A DNA stretch of 64,000 nt from Myxococcales bacterium (GCA_020633295.1 JACKDW010000001.1:372001-436000); one strand, 5' to 3'. Numbered from the stretch's first letter, positions 10,001-18,541 are shown. Notes: generated from the letters alone by a model not told the origin. Numbers and translations are program-made.

Positions 10001-10606
10001 ATGTTCCTCAACTACGCGACGCGCGAGCTCAACCTCAAGATCGTCTACTACGGCCCTGGCCTGGCCGGAAAGACATCTAACGTCAAGTACGTCCACCGGC
10101 GCCTGGCCAAGCCGACGAAGCTGATCACGCTCGAGACCGAGACCGAGCGGACCCTGTTCTTCGACTTCCTCCCGGTCGACGCGGGCGAGATCAACGGCTT
10201 CGCCATCCGCCTGCGGCTCTACACGGTGCCGGGGCAGATCTTCTACCAGTCGACGCGTCACCTCGTCATGCGCGCGGCCGACGGCGTCGTGTTCGTCGCC
10301 GACTCGCAGGAGCCGGCCATGGACCGCAACCGCGAGAGCCTCGAGAACCTCGAGGAGGACATGGAGGCCTACGGCTACGACCTCGACCGGCACCCGCGGA
10401 TCATCCAGTACAACAAGCGCGACGCCCCGAGCGCGCTCGGGCTCTCGGTCCTGCGCGACCTGCTGAACCCGCGCGGGCTGCCGGAGCAGCCGGCGGTCGC
10501 GATCATCGGCGAGGGCGTGTTCCCGACGCTCAAGCGCATCACGCAGCAGGTGCTCGCCGACGTGCGCCGGCAGATGCGGAGCCCGTCGCGCTCACGCGCG
10601 AGCTGA
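10001..10606 (+). CDS. mglA: MglA-like small Ras-superfamily GTPase
   Basis: A 201-residue cytoplasmic GTPase of the bacterial MglA family, which sets cell polarity for gliding in myxobacteria. Residues 18-25 form the P-loop GPGLAGKT, residues 75-79 TVPGQ form the switch II/G3 region with the Pro typical of MglA, and 138-141 NKRD give the guanine-specificity motif. The segment VFVADSQ before it is also characteristic. Length matches MglA (about 195). No mglB partner lies next to it, so it may be a paralogue rather than the motility protein itself; the symbol denotes the family. A TetR-type palindrome lies 84 bases upstream. Confidence 0.88.
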   Translation: MFLNYATRELNLKIVYYGPGLAGKTSNVKYVHRRLAKPTKLITLETETERTLFFDFLPVDAGEINGFAIRLRLYTVPGQIFYQSTRHLVMRAADGVVFVADSQEPAMDRNRESLENLEEDMEAYGYDLDRHPRIIQYNKRDAPSALGLSVLRDLLNPRGLPEQPAVAIIGEGVFPTLKRITQQVLADVRRQMRSPSRSRAS

Positions 10607-10629
10607 GCCGCGCTCGTGCATCATGAGCC

Positions 10630-10831
10630 ATGTCTCGGATCACGCGCGCGCGCCTGCTCGCCGGCGCGCTGCTGTGCGCCGGCGGCCCCGAGGGAGCACG
10701 ACGAGCGAGGGCGACGCCGTCCGCGCTGCGCGGCGTCGTGCGGCGGCGGCGACGGCCTCTGCGACTGCGAGCCCGGCTTCGGCTGGTGCACGCCGGACGC
10801 GTCCGATCGGACCTGCTGCGCGCCCGACTAG
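10630..10831 (+). pseudogene. Possible small lipoprotein gene broken by frameshift(s)
   Basis: ATG 10630 opens a lipoprotein-like signal (positive start, then LLAGALLCAGG) but the frame soon becomes Arg-rich and runs on with no domain. A different frame ends at TAG 10829-10831 with a compact Cys-rich tail (CGGGDGLCDCEPGFGW then CTPD and TCC). Together they look like one ~65-residue Cys-rich lipoprotein with at least one frameshift, or a sequencing error. The stop overlaps the convergent MATE gene end by 4 bases. This is a weak call. Confidence 0.35.
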
Positions 10832-12183
10832 CCCGACTCTCCGGTCAGCTCGATGTCGCGCCACGCGCCGCTGCGAAACCGCCACAGCAGCGCCCCGCCG
10901 AGCACGCCGATGTAGCCGACGATGCACAGGATCGCGGCGACGTAGCCGCCCTCGAGGCGCAGCACGAACAGCGCCGACGCGGGCACGAACAAGAGCCACG
11001 CGATGACGACGCGGGCCCACAGCGGCCACGCGGTGTCGCCCGCGGCGCGCAGCGCCTCGCTGACCGAGATCGTGACGGCGTCGAACAGCTGCCAGGCGGC
11101 GCACAGCGGGAGCACCACGACGCCGACCGCGTGGAACTGGGCCGCGGCCGCGGTCGGCGGCTCGAACATCGCGATCACGACGCCGGGGGCGCACACGTAG
11201 ACGAGCCCGACCGTGCACATCCAGACCGCGTTCACGCGAACGGTGCGACGCAGCAGCGGCGGCACCTCGTCCCGGTGCCCCGCGCCGATCGCCTGACCGG
11301 TGAGGATCGCGCCCGCCGAGCTGACGCCGAACGCGGGCATGAACGCGACCGAGTTGATCTGGATGGCGACGTTGAGGACCGCGAGCACGATCGTCCCGAG
11401 CTGCGCGACGACGACGTTGATGAACAGCCAGAACGCCGCGAACTCGAGGAACCAGTTGAGCCCGTTGGGCACGCCGAAGCGGAGCATGCGGAGGAACTCG
11501 TCGAGCCGCAGCGCGAGCGGCCCCGGCCCGCGCTCGTAGCCGAAGCGCGCGGCGAACAGCCCGCCGAGCATCGCGGCGCCGCCCCAGGTCGCGATCACGC
11601 TGGCCCACGCGGCGCCCTCGACCCCGAGCGCCGGCGCGCCGAGGTGCCCGAAGATCAGGATCCAGTTGAGCGCGACGTTGAGCACCATCTGCACGAGCGC
11701 GGCGATCATGTGCAGGCGCGTGTTGCCGAGGCCGCCGTACCAGTTGCCGAGCGCCTCGGTCGCGACGATCCCGGCGATCGAGAGCAGCCGGAGCTCCATG
11801 TAGTCGGACATGTGCCCGTGGACCGCGGGCGAGAACGGCAGCAGCCCGAGGACGTCGCGGATGAGCGGGACGCCGGCGAGCGAGAGCACGCCGGTGATCG
11901 CCGCGAGGATCAGCCCGTACCAGGCGTAGCGACGCGCGGCCACGGGCTTGCCCGCGCCGCTGAGCTGCGACGCGAAGCTCTGCACGATGAACACGACGCC
12001 CATGGGCAAGATCGCGAGCGCGAGCGTGTTCATCGACCCGGTGGTCACGGCCGCGAGCGCGTCCTCGCCGAGCGGCGCGCTCATGGCCGCGTCGCTGAAG
12101 CCGATCACGGCCTGGGCCGAGCGCGCCAGCACCACGGGCCAGGCCAGCTGCAAGAGCGCGAGAACGCCGTAGCGCGTGGACAC
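10828..12183 (-). CDS. MATE family efflux transporter
   Basis: A 451-residue inner-membrane protein with about twelve hydrophobic helices in two homologous halves, matching the MATE/NorM family, which exports cationic drugs and metabolites in exchange for sodium ions or protons. The first half starts LLQLAWPVVLARSAQ with the family-typical early Pro. Helix 2-4 features include the FSDAAM and GVVFIVQSFASQ segments. A positively charged loop separates the halves near residues 220-235. Length is normal (about 450). The start is GTG 12183. Substrate cannot be predicted. Upstream on the same strand after 82 bases is a pair of envelope proteins. Confidence 0.87.
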   Translation of the reverse strand: MSTRYGVLALLQLAWPVVLARSAQAVIGFSDAAMSAPLGEDALAAVTTGSMNTLALAILPMGVVFIVQSFASQLSGAGKPVAARRYAWYGLILAAITGVLSLAGVPLIRDVLGLLPFSPAVHGHMSDYMELRLLSIAGIVATEALGNWYGGLGNTRLHMIAALVQMVLNVALNWILIFGHLGAPALGVEGAAWASVIATWGGAAMLGGLFAARFGYERGPGPLALRLDEFLRMLRFGVPNGLNWFLEFAAFWLFINVVVAQLGTIVLAVLNVAIQINSVAFMPAFGVSSAGAILTGQAIGAGHRDEVPPLLRRTVRVNAVWMCTVGLVYVCAPGVVIAMFEPPTAAAAQFHAVGVVVLPLCAAWQLFDAVTISVSEALRAAGDTAWPLWARVVIAWLLFVPASALFVLRLEGGYVAAILCIVGYIGVLGGALLWRFRSGAWRDIELTGESG

Positions 12184-12265
12184 GCGCAGGGCCTAGCACC
12201 TCGTCGCCGCGCCGTCGAGCGCCCGCGCGGACGCGAGTGACTCGAGTGCGAGCTCGCGGACGAAC

Positions 12266-13015
12266 TCAGCGCGCCGCGCCTGGCCGCGCGCGCGCGCGCT
12301 TGAGCTCGCGCGCGCGCGCCTGCTCGCTCCGCAGACGATAGACGACGAGCCCGAGGACGAACAGCACGCCGCCGCTGTAGGGCGCGTGCTCGGCCGCGGC
12401 CTCGCCGGTGTAGGTGCCGGGGACGACCGCGAAGTACGGGCGCCCGAGCAGCTGGAAGCTGAACTTCGCGCCGCGCGGGACGAGCGAGAGCCCCGCCTGC
12501 CCGACGACGCGCGCGGCCCCCAGCGCGCGGTCGTCGGCGACGCTCACGGCGAAGCCGAGCCCGGGGCCGATGATCAGCCGCGTGACCCCGCGCCCGAACT
12601 CGTACGAGTAGTACACGTCCGCGCCGATCCCGAAGCCGCGGCCGGTCACGGAGAAGATCAGCGAGTTGATCACCGGGATCGAGACGTCGATCGAGCTCGT
12701 CTCGCGGGCGTCGCCGCGCCGCAGGAACGCGCGCAGCTCGAGCGTCGGCGTGTTGACGGCGAGGAAGTTGGGGAACACGCCCGGGTCGCTGAACAGCCGC
12801 GTCGTGGTGCTCGCGCCGACGCCGACCAGCGTCGCGCCGAGCCCCCAGGCGCGGCGCGGGAACGGGTCCTCGGGCGGCCGCGGCTCGGCGGGCGGGACCT
12901 CGACGTCGAGCCGCGTGGTCGCGGGGACATCATCGGCCGCCTGGTCCGACGCCTCGACGCGCAGCGCCGCGGCGAGCGTCAGCGAGCCGAGGAGCCGCGC
13001 GATCAAAACGCCCAC
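12266..13015 (-). CDS. Predicted outer-membrane/envelope protein (second of a pair)
   Basis: About 249 residues. The start (GTG 13015 or TTG 13006) overlaps the end of the upstream gene, so the two are translationally coupled. An N-terminal signal-like stretch (LIARLLGSLTLAAAL) is followed by a Pro/Glu-rich spacer. Then comes an amphipathic region of alternating polar and aromatic residues (roughly 60-230) that looks like an outer-membrane beta-barrel. The last ~20 residues are Arg/Ala-rich and unusual for a barrel end. I recognise no family. It is probably a paralogue or partner of the 13003-13653 product. Confidence 0.6.
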   Translation of the reverse strand: MGVLIARLLGSLTLAAALRVEASDQAADDVPATTRLDVEVPPAEPRPPEDPFPRRAWGLGATLVGVGASTTTRLFSDPGVFPNFLAVNTPTLELRAFLRRGDARETSSIDVSIPVINSLIFSVTGRGFGIGADVYYSYEFGRGVTRLIIGPGLGFAVSVADDRALGAARVVGQAGLSLVPRGAKFSFQLLGRPYFAVVPGTYTGEAAAEHAPYSGGVLFVLGLVVYRLRSEQARARELKRARARPGAAR

Positions 13016-13653
13016 CCGAACATCACGAACCACTGGAACTGCTGCGTCCAGGGCGAGTCCGGCACCCCGCCCTCGGTCGCGAAGAAGCCGTCGAACAGGA
13101 ATTCCACCTCGGTGCCGATGAACAGCAGCTCGGTGACCCAGCCGATGACGCCCGCGCCGGCGCCGATGCCCGCGCCGACGTGGGTGCCGTCGCGGCGCGC
13201 GGGATCGCCGGTGCGCCGCTGGATCACGAGCGAGGGCGTGAGCAGCCCGAACGCGAACAGGCGCCGCTGACGGAAGCCGGGGCGGAACTCGACGCCGACG
13301 TGAAACCAGTGCTGCAGCTCGTCGAGCGCGCCGTCGGCGATCGCGATCCGCGAGAAGCGATGCGTGAAGCGGCCGCCGATCATGTACGAGAAGCCGCGCT
13401 CGCGCATCATCCGGGCGCCGCCGGCCCCGACGCCGTAGGTGTAGCCAGCGCCCCCGGGGCCGTCGAGCCGAACGCCGAGGAAGCCCGGCGCGACCCGCAT
13501 GTACACGAGCCCGTCACGCCGGACGAGCCCGCGCCCGCGCGCCGGCTCCTCGGGCGCGGCCGCCTCGTCGGTCCGGGCGTCGTCCTCCTGCGCGTCCGGC
13601 CGCGCGGCGACGTCGAGGCTCACGACGAGCAGGAGCGGAGCGAGCGCGTGCAC
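13003..13653 (-). CDS. Predicted outer-membrane beta-barrel-like protein (first of a pair)
   Basis: A 216-residue secreted protein starting at GTG 13653. A short signal peptide (LAPLLLVVSLDVAA) is followed by an acidic spacer of about 25 residues, then an alternating beta pattern from about residue 45 to the end. The chain finishes in Trp-Ala-Phe; a terminal Phe is the classic recognition signal for outer-membrane barrel assembly. The stop overlaps the start of the next gene. Family and role are unknown. Confidence 0.6.
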   Translation of the reverse strand: MHALAPLLLVVSLDVAARPDAQEDDARTDEAAAPEEPARGRGLVRRDGLVYMRVAPGFLGVRLDGPGGAGYTYGVGAGGARMMRERGFSYMIGGRFTHRFSRIAIADGALDELQHWFHVGVEFRPGFRQRRLFAFGLLTPSLVIQRRTGDPARRDGTHVGAGIGAGAGVIGWVTELLFIGTEVEFLFDGFFATEGGVPDSPWTQQFQWFVMFGWAF

Positions 13654-13699
13654 GCCACGAGCATGCCCCGCGGCGCGGCGCCACGCCAGCGGCGCGCGC

Positions 13700-14875
13700 T
13701 CACGGACGCGAGGCCGCGCCGCGCCAGGACATCTCGGTGGCGATCGTCTCGATCGCGATCTCGCCGTTCTGCGGCGTCAGCACGACGACGGTGCCGTCGC
13801 CGTCGAAGCCGAGCAGCTGCCCGCCCGCCCGCGCGAGCCCGGTGACGTTCTCGCTCTCGCCGAGCCCGCCGACGATGTCGAAGCTGTCCCCCTGGACACG
13901 CCCGAGCTTGTCCTCGAACAGGTCGTGCATCGACACGAGCACGCCCGCCTCGCTCTCGAGCAGATCGCCGGCGATCGTCAGGAGCTCCGGGTACTCGAAC
14001 AGCGGCGCGTACTCGAGCGCGCCGCCCTGCTCGCTGACGCGGTAGAGCAGCTTGCCGCTCGAGCCGAGCAGGAACTCGACGTCCGCGGGCGCGCCGTCGA
14101 GCAGCGCGCCGTCGACGAAGCTCAGCCCCTGCGGCGGCGCGTTCTCGCCGAGCGACGCGAGCGCCCAGCAGCGGCCGTCCTCGGGGTGACAGGCCAGCAG
14201 CGCGCCCTCGCGGACCCCGTGCAGCACGCCGCAGCGGTCGATCGCGAGCTCGAGCACCGAGACGGCCTCGTCGCCCTCGGTGAACGCCGCGACCGGCTGG
14301 GGCACGTACGGCGGGTTCGGGTCGACGCGGTAGAGCTGCGCGCCGTCGGTCACGTAGGCGACGCCCGGCGCGGCGACGCCCGGGCGCGCGTCGTCCAGGT
14401 CCCAGGCGGCCACGGGCTCGCAGTGGAGCTCGAGGCCGTCGCCGTCCTTGTCGGGGTCACAGGCGTCGCCGAGCCCGTCGTCGTCGAGGTCCTCCTGGCC
14501 GTCGTTGGGGACCTGCGGGCAGTTGTCGTCGCCGTTGGCGACGCCGTCGGCGTCGAAGTCCGCGTCGGGCTCGGTCGTGCCCGACGTCTCGGGCGCCGTG
14601 GTCGTCGCGGTCGTCGCGGTCGAACTGGTCCAGGTCGTCGGCCACGTCGTCGAGACCTCCGTCGTCGCGACCGCGGTCGTGTCCGCGATCGTCTCGCCTT
14701 GCTCGGTCGTCGCGACCGGCCCGCCGGTCCCCGTCGTCGTCTCCTCGGCCCCGCTCTCGCCGGCGGTCACCGTGATCCAGGCCGGGTTGTCGCGGGTGCA
14801 GCCAGGCGACGTCAGCAGCGCGCCGAGCAGGAGCGTCGAGGTGATCGCGGCGCGGGTACGCAATGCCTGGTCCAC
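13700..14875 (-). CDS. Lipoprotein with thrombospondin type 3-like calcium motif and propeller-like region
   Basis: A 391-residue lipoprotein starting at GTG 14875. The signal has a lipobox ending at Cys26 (LLTSPGC). Residues ~35-95 form a Thr/Ser/Val-rich linker. Residues ~102-148 carry thrombospondin type 3-like motifs (DADFDADGVANGDDNC, then DLDDDGLGDACDPDKDGD) that normally bind calcium. The remaining ~240 residues contain repeated short beta segments with a Cys pair and look like a partial beta-propeller of unknown ligand. A perfect TATAAT -10 element lies upstream at 14924-14929, and the CGTGATCAYGGCCCAGGGGG motif lies in the leader. Confidence 0.75.
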   Translation of the reverse strand: MDQALRTRAAITSTLLLGALLTSPGCTRDNPAWITVTAGESGAEETTTGTGGPVATTEQGETIADTTAVATTEVSTTWPTTWTSSTATTATTTAPETSGTTEPDADFDADGVANGDDNCPQVPNDGQEDLDDDGLGDACDPDKDGDGLELHCEPVAAWDLDDARPGVAAPGVAYVTDGAQLYRVDPNPPYVPQPVAAFTEGDEAVSVLELAIDRCGVLHGVREGALLACHPEDGRCWALASLGENAPPQGLSFVDGALLDGAPADVEFLLGSSGKLLYRVSEQGGALEYAPLFEYPELLTIAGDLLESEAGVLVSMHDLFEDKLGRVQGDSFDIVGGLGESENVTGLARAGGQLLGFDGDGTVVVLTPQNGEIAIETIATEMSWRGAASRP

Positions 14876-14883
14876 CTAGCGCC

Positions 14884-14903
14884 CGTGATCATGGCCCAGG
14901 GGG
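14884..14903. promoter_or_regulatory. 20-bp motif shared with 57147-57166
   Basis: CGTGATCATGGCCCAGGGGG here and CGTGATCACGGCCCAGGGGG at 57147-57166 match at 19 of 20 bases. Each lies upstream of a minus-strand lipoprotein gene, 8 and 101 bases from the start codon. The core TGATCA is palindromic. Function unknown. Confidence 0.45.
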
Positions 14904-14923
14904 CAGATGATCCGGACCGGGCA

Positions 14924-14929
14924 ATTATA
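14924..14929 (-). promoter_or_regulatory. Perfect -10 box (TATAAT) for the 14875 lipoprotein gene
   Basis: In an AT-rich island of about 30 bases within very GC-rich DNA, the minus strand reads TATAAT at 14929-14924, about 48 bases before the GTG start at 14875. No strong TTGACA lies 17 bases upstream, so it may need an activator. Confidence 0.5.
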
Positions 14930-15041
14930 TGTATTTTTGGACATGTAAACTAGGTCGCCCGCTCGCGCCCGCCGATGACGAGCTCGCCCGCCCCGCCCGC
15001 ACGCGGCGCGAGCGGTAGGGAGGTCTGCTACGCTCAGCCCG

Positions 15042-15586
15042 ATGCCCGCCGTTCGCCCGCGCGCCTGGCTCGCGCTCGCGCTGCTCGCCAGCGCGTGCAC
15101 GCCGACGCACCGCCCCCCGCCGGCCGCTCGCGCCGACGACGACGCGACGCCCACGCGCGAGCCGCCCGCGAGCGATCCGCTCGACGACGACGCCTTCCTG
15201 GCGCTGACGCGGGCCTTCGCCGACCAGCTCGCGCGCGACACGAGGGTCGCGCTCGCGCGCCCCGTGAGCACGCGCGAGCAGGCCTACGCCGTGATCTCCA
15301 CGCTCGCGCTCGCGCACCCCGAGCAGGCCGCCGCCGGCGCCCGCGTGCTCGAGCGGCACGGCGTGCGCCCCGAGCAGCTCGCGCGCTACGTCGACGCGCA
15401 TCCCGAGCGCGCGCAATTTTTGGCGAGCGAGGCCTACGCCCCGCTCGACGCGCTGCGCCCCGGATCACCGCGTGGCGCGCCCGCGTCGCGACGCTGCCGG
15501 GCGCCGCGCGGCCGCCCGCGCTGTGGAGCCCGGCGTGGATCCCCCCGTGGCCGGCGCCCGCCGGCCCGTGGCCGCCCTGGCCCTGA
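15042..15586 (+). pseudogene. Lipoprotein gene with a single frameshift near its 3' end
   Basis: ATG 15042 starts a lipoprotein (signal with lipobox at Cys19, ALLASAC) followed by a helical region to about residue 140. At the C run 15461-15464 the reading becomes Arg/Pro-rich nonsense in frame. Shifting frame there restores a sensible tail ending in repeated Trp-Pro motifs (WIPPWPAPAGPWPPWP) with TGA at 15584-15586. One lost C would explain it, so this is either a recent frameshift mutation or a homopolymer sequencing error. Without the shift the frame runs on to TGA at about 15620. Family unknown. Confidence 0.6.
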
Positions 15587-15610
15587 CGACAGCTCGCGCG
15601 ACCGCGGCGC

Positions 15611-16375
15611 TCAGCCGCGATGACAGCTCGAGCACGTGGTGATGAGCTTGGCGTAGAGCTCGGCGCGCTCGCTCGGCCGCTCCGCCTCGCAGGCCTCGTC
15701 CGCGAGCGCGCGGATCGAGCCGATCAGCTCGGTCGCGGCCTTCGAAGTCAGCTCGTCGCGCTCCTCCGCCAGCGGCGCCTCGGCCAGCGCGCCGCAGCCG
15801 TCGCTCCAGCTCTCGCTCGAGGGGCGCACGAGCCCCTCCCACATGCGATCGGCGGCCCACTGGTGCAGCAGCATCTGCTTCGCCGGCGCCGGCTCGTCCG
15901 CGGGCGTCGGGCTCCCGCTCGGGCGGGGCGACTGGCTGTGCGCGACGTGACAGGCGCCGCAGCTGGTGCCGAGCATCGCCAGGGCGCGCGCCGCCGTCGC
16001 GAGGTCGCGCGCGTTCGCGGCCCGCGTCGCCTCGCGCCGCAGCGCCTGGGCGTGCGGCTCCCAGGTCGCGGCGCCGCCGACCATGGTGTGCTCGGCGAGC
16101 GCCTGCGCCGGCGCCTTCACGTCCGCGAGCGCGCCCTCGACGATCGCCTGCTTCACGGCCGTCGTCTGCTCGAACAGCGCCCGCATGTGGCGCACCGCGG
16201 CGGGCGAGGGCGCCTGTGACGTCGGCGCCGCCGACTTCGCCTCCATCTTCCCATCGGGCGCCTGCACGCGAAACTCCGGCGCCGCCGGCTTCGCGGGCTG
16301 CCCGGCGTCCGCGGGGTCACAGGCGCTGAGCCACAGGCACGCGAGAGCAGTCATGCAGGGCGTTGGGGCGCGCAT
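15611..16375 (-). CDS. Di-haem cytochrome c-like lipoprotein
   Basis: A 254-residue predicted lipoprotein starting at ATG 16375. The signal has a lipobox-like end at Cys19 (LSAC). There are two c-type haem attachment sites, CGACH (about residue 138) and CSSCH at the very C-terminus (about residue 249). Each is preceded by a helical bundle-like segment, so this looks like two cytochrome c'/c556-type helical domains in tandem. It probably transfers electrons at the outer face of the inner membrane or in the periplasm. It is convergent with the frameshifted lipoprotein, 24 bases away. Redox partner unknown. Confidence 0.75.
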   Translation of the reverse strand: MRAPTPCMTALACLWLSACDPADAGQPAKPAAPEFRVQAPDGKMEAKSAAPTSQAPSPAAVRHMRALFEQTTAVKQAIVEGALADVKAPAQALAEHTMVGGAATWEPHAQALRREATRAANARDLATAARALAMLGTSCGACHVAHSQSPRPSGSPTPADEPAPAKQMLLHQWAADRMWEGLVRPSSESWSDGCGALAEAPLAEERDELTSKAATELIGSIRALADEACEAERPSERAELYAKLITTCSSCHRG

Positions 16376-16477
16376 CTCGAGCAGAGTAGCCGCGCGGCCG
16401 CGTCGACTCGAGAAACTCGCGAGTGAGCGAGGCGAGGGAAAATTTCCAGGCTCGCCGCGCGGCGCCCGTCACATGGC

Positions 16478-17785
16478 TCAAACGCCACCCCCCCGCGTCA
16501 GCGCGGCGAGCCGCTGCTCCAGGTACGCCCGCTCGGCGGCGTTGTCCGTCAGCGCGAGCGCCTCGCGGTAGGCCGCGGCCGCCTCGCCCCGCCGCCCCGC
16601 GCGACGCAGCAGGTCGGCGCGCGCGGCCGGCAGCAGGTGGTAGCGCGCCAGCGACCCCTCGGCCGCGAGCGCGTCGAGCCGCGCGAGCCCGGCCTCGAGC
16701 GCGCCCGTCATCGCCAGCGCCACGGCCTGGTTGAGCGCGACGACGGGCGACGGCTGCATCCGCATCAGCGCCCCGTAGAGCGCGGCGATCTGCGCCCAGT
16801 CGGTCTCGGCCGCGTGGTCCGCCCGCGCGTGGCAGGCCGCGATCGCGGCCTGCACCTGGTAGGGCCCCGGCGCGCGCAGGGTCAGCGCCTGATCGAGGAG
16901 CGCGAGGCCGCGTTCGATCTGCGCGCGATCCCAGCGCGCGCGCGCCTGCTCCTCCAGCGTCACGAGCCGCCCCTCGGCGTCGACCCGCGCGTCGCGGCGC
17001 GAGTCCTGCAGCAGCATCAGCGCGCTCAAGCCGAGCAGCTCGGCCTCGCCGGGCATCAGCGTGACCAGGACGTCCGCGAGCCGGATCGCCTCGCGGCACA
17101 GCTCGCGCCGGATCAGCGCGTCGCCGACCGTCGCCGTGTAGCCCTCGTTGAAGATCAGGTAGAGCACCGCGAGCACCGCGCCCACGCGCTCGCGCAAGAG
17201 CTCCGGCGGCGGCACGCGGTAGGGGATCTTCGCCGCCCGGATCTTGCGCTTCGCCCTCACGAGCCGCTGCGCCATCGTCGACTCGGGCACGAGGAACGCC
17301 CGCGCGATCTCCCGCGTCGAGAGCCCGCCGAGCGCGCTCAGCGTGAGCGCGACCTGGGCGTGGGGCGCGAGCGCGGGGTGACAGCAGGTGAACACCAGGC
17401 GCAGGCGCTCGTCGGGAAACAGATCTTCCGGACCTGTCCCAGAGGTCGCGTGCTCGAGCGCCTCGCTCGCGCGCGTCGACGCCATCTCGCGCTCGAGCTC
17501 CGCGAGCGCCCGCAGGGCCTCGGCGCGGCGCGTCGACGCCTGCGCCCGGCGCAGGCGGTCGCGGGCCCGGTTGCGCGCGACCGTCGTGATCCACGCGCCG
17601 GGGCTCCGCGGCACGCCGCCCTCGGCCCAGCGCGCGAGCGCCGAGGTGAAGGCCTCCTGCAGCACGTCCTCGGCCAGCTCGAGCTCGCCGAAGACCCGCA
17701 CGAGCCCGGCGAGCACGCGCCCCGACTCCTCCCGAAACACGCGCTCGACGGCGCGAGCGGCCTGCGCGTCGGCTTGCTCGGACAC
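16478..17785 (-). CDS. ECF sigma factor, ECF42-like with C-terminal TPR-like extension
   Basis: A 435-residue sigma factor. Sigma region 2 (residues ~10-80) has FGELELAEDVLQEAF and the AWITTVARNRARDRLRR recognition segment. Sigma region 4 (~135-190) has LSTREIARAFLVPESTMAQRL. A long C-terminal extension (DUF6596-type, containing LYLIFNEGYTA, then helical repeats) reaches the end. This architecture and the adjacent DGPF/YCII gene identify the ECF42 group, which lacks an anti-sigma factor and is thought to be controlled by its own C-terminal domain. I chose GTG 17785, which begins right before conserved region 2; upstream in-frame starts add a low-quality leader. Confidence 0.88.
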   Translation of the reverse strand: MSEQADAQAARAVERVFREESGRVLAGLVRVFGELELAEDVLQEAFTSALARWAEGGVPRSPGAWITTVARNRARDRLRRAQASTRRAEALRALAELEREMASTRASEALEHATSGTGPEDLFPDERLRLVFTCCHPALAPHAQVALTLSALGGLSTREIARAFLVPESTMAQRLVRAKRKIRAAKIPYRVPPPELLRERVGAVLAVLYLIFNEGYTATVGDALIRRELCREAIRLADVLVTLMPGEAELLGLSALMLLQDSRRDARVDAEGRLVTLEEQARARWDRAQIERGLALLDQALTLRAPGPYQVQAAIAACHARADHAAETDWAQIAALYGALMRMQPSPVVALNQAVALAMTGALEAGLARLDALAAEGSLARYHLLPAARADLLRRAGRRGEAAAAYREALALTDNAAERAYLEQRLAALTRGGGV

Positions 17786-17942
17786 GCGCCCATCGTACGC
17801 GAGCGACCCGTCGCCCGTCGAAGCCTCGACCGACGCGTCCACGCCCTCGCTGCAGGTCCTCAACACGCCCGTCGACCGAGGCGAGCACGGCCGCGCCGCG
17901 CGAGCGTGGACGCTCACGCGGGCGCGGGGCCGGCTCCTCGCG

Positions 17943-18293
17943 CTACTCGAACTTCACGATCGGCCGGACCTCGATGGATCCGCGGTGCACGTTCGGGATC
18001 TTCGCCGCCCACGCGATCGCCTCGTCGAGGTTCTCCACATCGATGATGTAGAAGCCGCCGAGCTGCTCCTTGGTCTCCGCGAACGGACCGTCGGTGGTCA
18101 GCAGCCGCTCGTCGCGGCGCCGCACCGTCGTCGCCGTCCCCGTCGGCTGCAGCGCCTCCCCCGCGACGTACGCGCCTGAGTCGCGCAGCGCCTTGGTGTA
18201 CGCGAACCACTCCCCCATCTCGGCCTGCATCGCCTCGGGGCTCCGGTCCTGATCCTGTCGCTCGTTGCTGTAAATGAGGAGGGTGTACTGCAT
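17943..18293 (-). CDS. YCII/DGPF-domain protein, partner of the ECF42 sigma factor
   Basis: A 116-residue cytoplasmic protein of the YCII-related family. It starts MQYTLLIYSNE, the typical first strand, and contains TTDGPFAETKEQLGGFYIID with the diagnostic DGPF motif (residues ~68-71). A good ribosome-binding sequence (AGGAG) lies about 7 bases before ATG 18293. DGPF proteins are conserved neighbours of ECF42 sigma factors and are their usual regulon members, but their biochemical role is not established. The sigma gene follows after 157 bases on the same strand. The upstream region carries a run of phased A-tracts. Confidence 0.88.
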   Translation of the reverse strand: MQYTLLIYSNERQDQDRSPEAMQAEMGEWFAYTKALRDSGAYVAGEALQPTGTATTVRRRDERLLTTDGPFAETKEQLGGFYIIDVENLDEAIAWAAKIPNVHRGSIEVRPIVKFE

Positions 18294-18426
18294 GATCAAC
18301 TCCTGTTCGTGTCTCTCTCGCTCCGTGAAAGAGCGCCGCATTGGCTGGTGAGTGTCTGTGTATCGCGGCGCGGACTCCCGCGCGCACAAGCACGACGCCG
18401 CGACCCCGGGCGATCGACACACGCAG

Positions 18427-18496
18427 AAAAAAAATCTCGAAAAAATCTCGAAAAAATCTCGAAAAAATCTCGAAAAAATCTCGAAAAAGAATCTCG
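18427..18496. repeat. Six to seven copies of an 11-bp AAAAAATCTCG repeat (phased A-tracts)
   Basis: The unit is A6 followed by TCTCG with an 11-bp period. The first copy has A8 and the last is diverged (AAAAAGAATCTCG). The block sits 134 bases upstream of the DGPF gene start and 46 bases after the end of the next gene upstream on the same strand. A-tracts repeated at about the helical period bend DNA. Confidence 0.9.
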
Positions 18497-18541
18497 AGAC
18501 GTCTCGTGGGGGTCTTCCGCGACCGCCGCGGACCCCGCGAG

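Noticed and set aside
10630..12240. Long plus-strand frame across the MATE gene
   Set aside because: Arg/Glu/Asp-rich shadow; the minus strand encodes a clear 12-helix transporter.
18427..18496. CRISPR-like array
   Set aside because: The 11-bp unit has no spacers and no cas genes are near; it is a simple tandem repeat.
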